Below are positions 62,596 through 64,000 of a stretch of DNA of 64,000 bases, piece by piece. Within the stretch, counting starts at the first letter, position 1. Every line of letters starts with the position of its first letter. The position numbers were made by a program, and so were the translations under genes. Under the pieces are notes generated by a model. It did not search any database, was not told the DNA's origin, and was given only the letters and a program-made list of their open reading frames with translations. Source of the DNA: an uncultured Flavonifractor sp. (GTDB lineage Bacteria > Bacillota > Clostridia > Oscillospirales > Oscillospiraceae); the NCBI GenBank assembly GCA_947346365.1, contig CANAAV010000002.1, positions 62,001 through 126,000 of the forward strand, read 5' to 3'.

Positions 62596-63638
62596 GTAAA
62601 AACGTAAAGATTATGGACGTGACCCTGCGGGATGGAAGTTATGCAAATAACTTTCAATTTTCCTGCGCCCAGCAGAAGTTGATTACCGCGCATCTGGAGC
62701 GCGCGGGAATTCCCTATATCGAGATTGGACATGGAATGGGGCTGCACGCCAGCTGCCCCGAAAACGGAGTCGCCCTGCACAGCGACGAGGAATACTTGGC
62801 CGCCGCCCAGGCGGTATTGAAAAAGGCGTGCTACGGCATGTTCTGCATTCCGGGGGTTGCCAGGCTGGAGGACATTGATATGGCCGCCGGTTATGGCATA
62901 GGATTTATCCGTGTGGGGACGAACGTCACGGAGGTGGAATTGTCGGAGCCCTATATCCGGCGGGCGAAGCAGCGGGGCCTTTTGGTGATGACCAATTATA
63001 TGAAGTCATACGCCGTGCCTGCGGAGTACTTTGCCGGACAGGTGCTCAAGTCGGAGGCATACGGGGCGGATATGGCGTATGTCGTGGATTCCGCAGGGTG
63101 TATGATGCCCGAGCAGCTGGAGGCTCTGTATCAAGCGGTGCGGGAACGGTCGGAAATCGCCTTGGGTTTCCACGGGCACGATAATTTGGGAATGGTGATG
63201 AGCAACAGCTTTAAAGCGGTGGAGCTGGGCTTTGAGCTGGTAGACTGCTCTTTGCAGGGGATGGGGAGAAGCGCCGGGAATACACCTACGGAGCTGTTTG
63301 CCGCCTGCCTCCAGAAGCGGGGGTATACGACCGGCGTGGACGTGCACGAGCTGCTGAAGGCGGGCAAAAAATATGTGTTCCCCTTAGCCGGGAAACACAA
63401 TATTATTGACACGATGTGCGGCATTACAGGCCTGCACACGGCGTATCTGGGGGCAATTCACAGAGTCGCCGGGAAATATGGGGTAAACCCCCTGGTGCTG
63501 ATGGAAAAATACACCGCCTATGATCAGGTCCATATGAATGTGGAAAAGCTGGATGAGATGGCCAGGAGCCTTCCAGAGGATCTGGACGGCTTTATGACGG
63601 CGGATTTCAGCGGCTATTTTGGGCACGAGCAGGACTGA
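62592..63638 (+). CDS. HMGL-like aldolase (4-hydroxy-2-oxovalerate aldolase type)
   Basis: 348 aa TIM barrel. MDVTLRDGSYANNF is the HMGL/DmpG active-site strand; GFHGHDNLGM supplies metal His ligands; AGKHNIIDTMCGI is late. It could make a branched or hydroxylated acid from pyruvate or an acyl-CoA for the ligase/ACP module. It overlaps the acyltransferase by ATGA. Confidence 0.88.
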   Translation: MSKNVKIMDVTLRDGSYANNFQFSCAQQKLITAHLERAGIPYIEIGHGMGLHASCPENGVALHSDEEYLAAAQAVLKKACYGMFCIPGVARLEDIDMAAGYGIGFIRVGTNVTEVELSEPYIRRAKQRGLLVMTNYMKSYAVPAEYFAGQVLKSEAYGADMAYVVDSAGCMMPEQLEALYQAVRERSEIALGFHGHDNLGMVMSNSFKAVELGFELVDCSLQGMGRSAGNTPTELFAACLQKRGYTTGVDVHELLKAGKKYVFPLAGKHNIIDTMCGITGLHTAYLGAIHRVAGKYGVNPLVLMEKYTAYDQVHMNVEKLDEMARSLPEDLDGFMTADFSGYFGHEQD

Positions 63639-63669
63639 ACTGGAAATAAGAGGGGAGACGCGCGCAGAA

Positions 63670-64000
63670 ATGAAATTTGAACGGGACGACGAGTGGCAGA
63701 AGTTCGCCAAAGAGGACGAGCGGTATTTTCACTATATCGACGAGCTGGAAAAGATGGGGGCGCCCGTACGGGAGGTTATCTATAATTTTCCGGTCTTTGT
63801 GGGGCAGGTGAACATTGCCAGAAGCCTGTTTTTCTATGAGCTGTATAAGAAGGTGCTCAGCCTCAGCGGCAACATTGCGGAGATCGGCACCTATAAGGGC
63901 GCGTCCTTCATGCTGTGGGCAAAGCTGATTAAGCTGTTTGAGCCGAACAATCCCACAAGGGCCTATGGTTTTGATTGGTTCCAGGGCATGGAGGTAGGGG
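63670..64000 (+). CDS. TylF-type O-methyltransferase, 3'-truncated by window edge
   Basis: First about 110 residues. YNFPVFVGQVNIARSLFFYELYK and AEIGTYKGASFMLWAKL match macrocin O-methyltransferase-like (TylF) enzymes, with FDWFQGM next. ATG 63670 has GGGGAG 12 nt before it. It continues the island beyond the window; likely O-methylation of the acyl group or sugar. Confidence 0.85.
   Translation, partial: MKFERDDEWQKFAKEDERYFHYIDELEKMGAPVREVIYNFPVFVGQVNIARSLFFYELYKKVLSLSGNIAEIGTYKGASFMLWAKLIKLFEPNNPTRAYGFDWFQGMEVG

Noticed and set aside
1..64000. CRISPR arrays, tRNAs, rRNAs, insertion sequences or prophage genes
   Set aside because: Looked for on both strands; no direct-repeat arrays, cloverleaf-like sequences, transposases or integrases were found.

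Overview
The window reads as chromosomal DNA of a G+C-rich, motile, anaerobic Firmicute, most likely an Oscillospirales/Oscillospiraceae-type gut clostridium. The taxon is inferred. It rests on Firmicute-style strong Shine-Dalgarno sequences, textbook sigma-A promoters, an FMN riboswitch with an ECF transporter, DUF4179 anti-sigma and DUF951 proteins, ferredoxin-domain aldo/keto reductases, a Gx-transporter/NusG_II/ApbE trio and a flagellin with a clostridial-type glycan island. There are no tRNA, rRNA, CRISPR or insertion sequences that I can see.

Positions 1-31.5 kb are mostly housekeeping. In order: the end of miaA; an exported S41 protease with SLH repeats; an FMN riboswitch controlling ribU and an unusual riboflavin-kinase-like/OmpR-wHTH fusion; an ECF sigma/anti-sigma pair; mutY; tdk; a small ribbon-helix-helix-type regulator with palindromic upstream repeats; comF; an mreB homologue; murC (reverse); the pseudouridine catabolism pair psuK-psuG; a polysaccharide deacetylase lipoprotein; the ApbE/NusG_II/Gx operon; a hypothetical membrane protein; a P-loop ATPase; a CofE-like ligase; uvrB, an aldo/keto reductase, a polyferredoxin membrane protein and uvrA; DUF951-hisC; and an S1-domain protein.

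Positions 31.7-64 kb are a flagellin gene followed by about 30 kb of same-strand, tightly packed or overlapping glycan genes. The island holds a complete pseudaminic acid route (PseB 46.6 kb, PseC 53.5 kb, PseH-like GNAT 55.8 kb, PseG 57.1 kb, PseI 54.8 kb, SpsF/PseF-like cytidylyltransferase 49.3 kb). It also holds a CDP-6-deoxyhexose route (RfbF, RfbG, SDR, 3,5-epimerase), a CysC-like/IspD-like/SDR trio, and several glycosyltransferase-like proteins. Decorating enzymes include methyltransferases, a formyltransferase, an aminotransferase, a radical SAM protein and a DUF4910 protein. At the end is an acyl module (AMP ligase, cyclase, acyl carrier protein, AAC(3)-type acyltransferase, HMGL-like aldolase, TylF-type methyltransferase) cut by the window edge.

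The most unusual signals are two long homopolymers inside the island. One is a 12-G run in a methyltransferase just before its SAM-binding motif. The other is an 11-C run at the junction of the PseH-like acetyltransferase and a formyltransferase domain that has no ordinary start codon of its own. Together they suggest phase-variable decoration of flagellar pseudaminic acid by slipped-strand mispairing. The second main candidate novelty is the riboflavin-kinase-like domain that has lost its Mg/ATP-binding residues and is fused to a DNA-binding domain, directly behind the FMN riboswitch and ribU.
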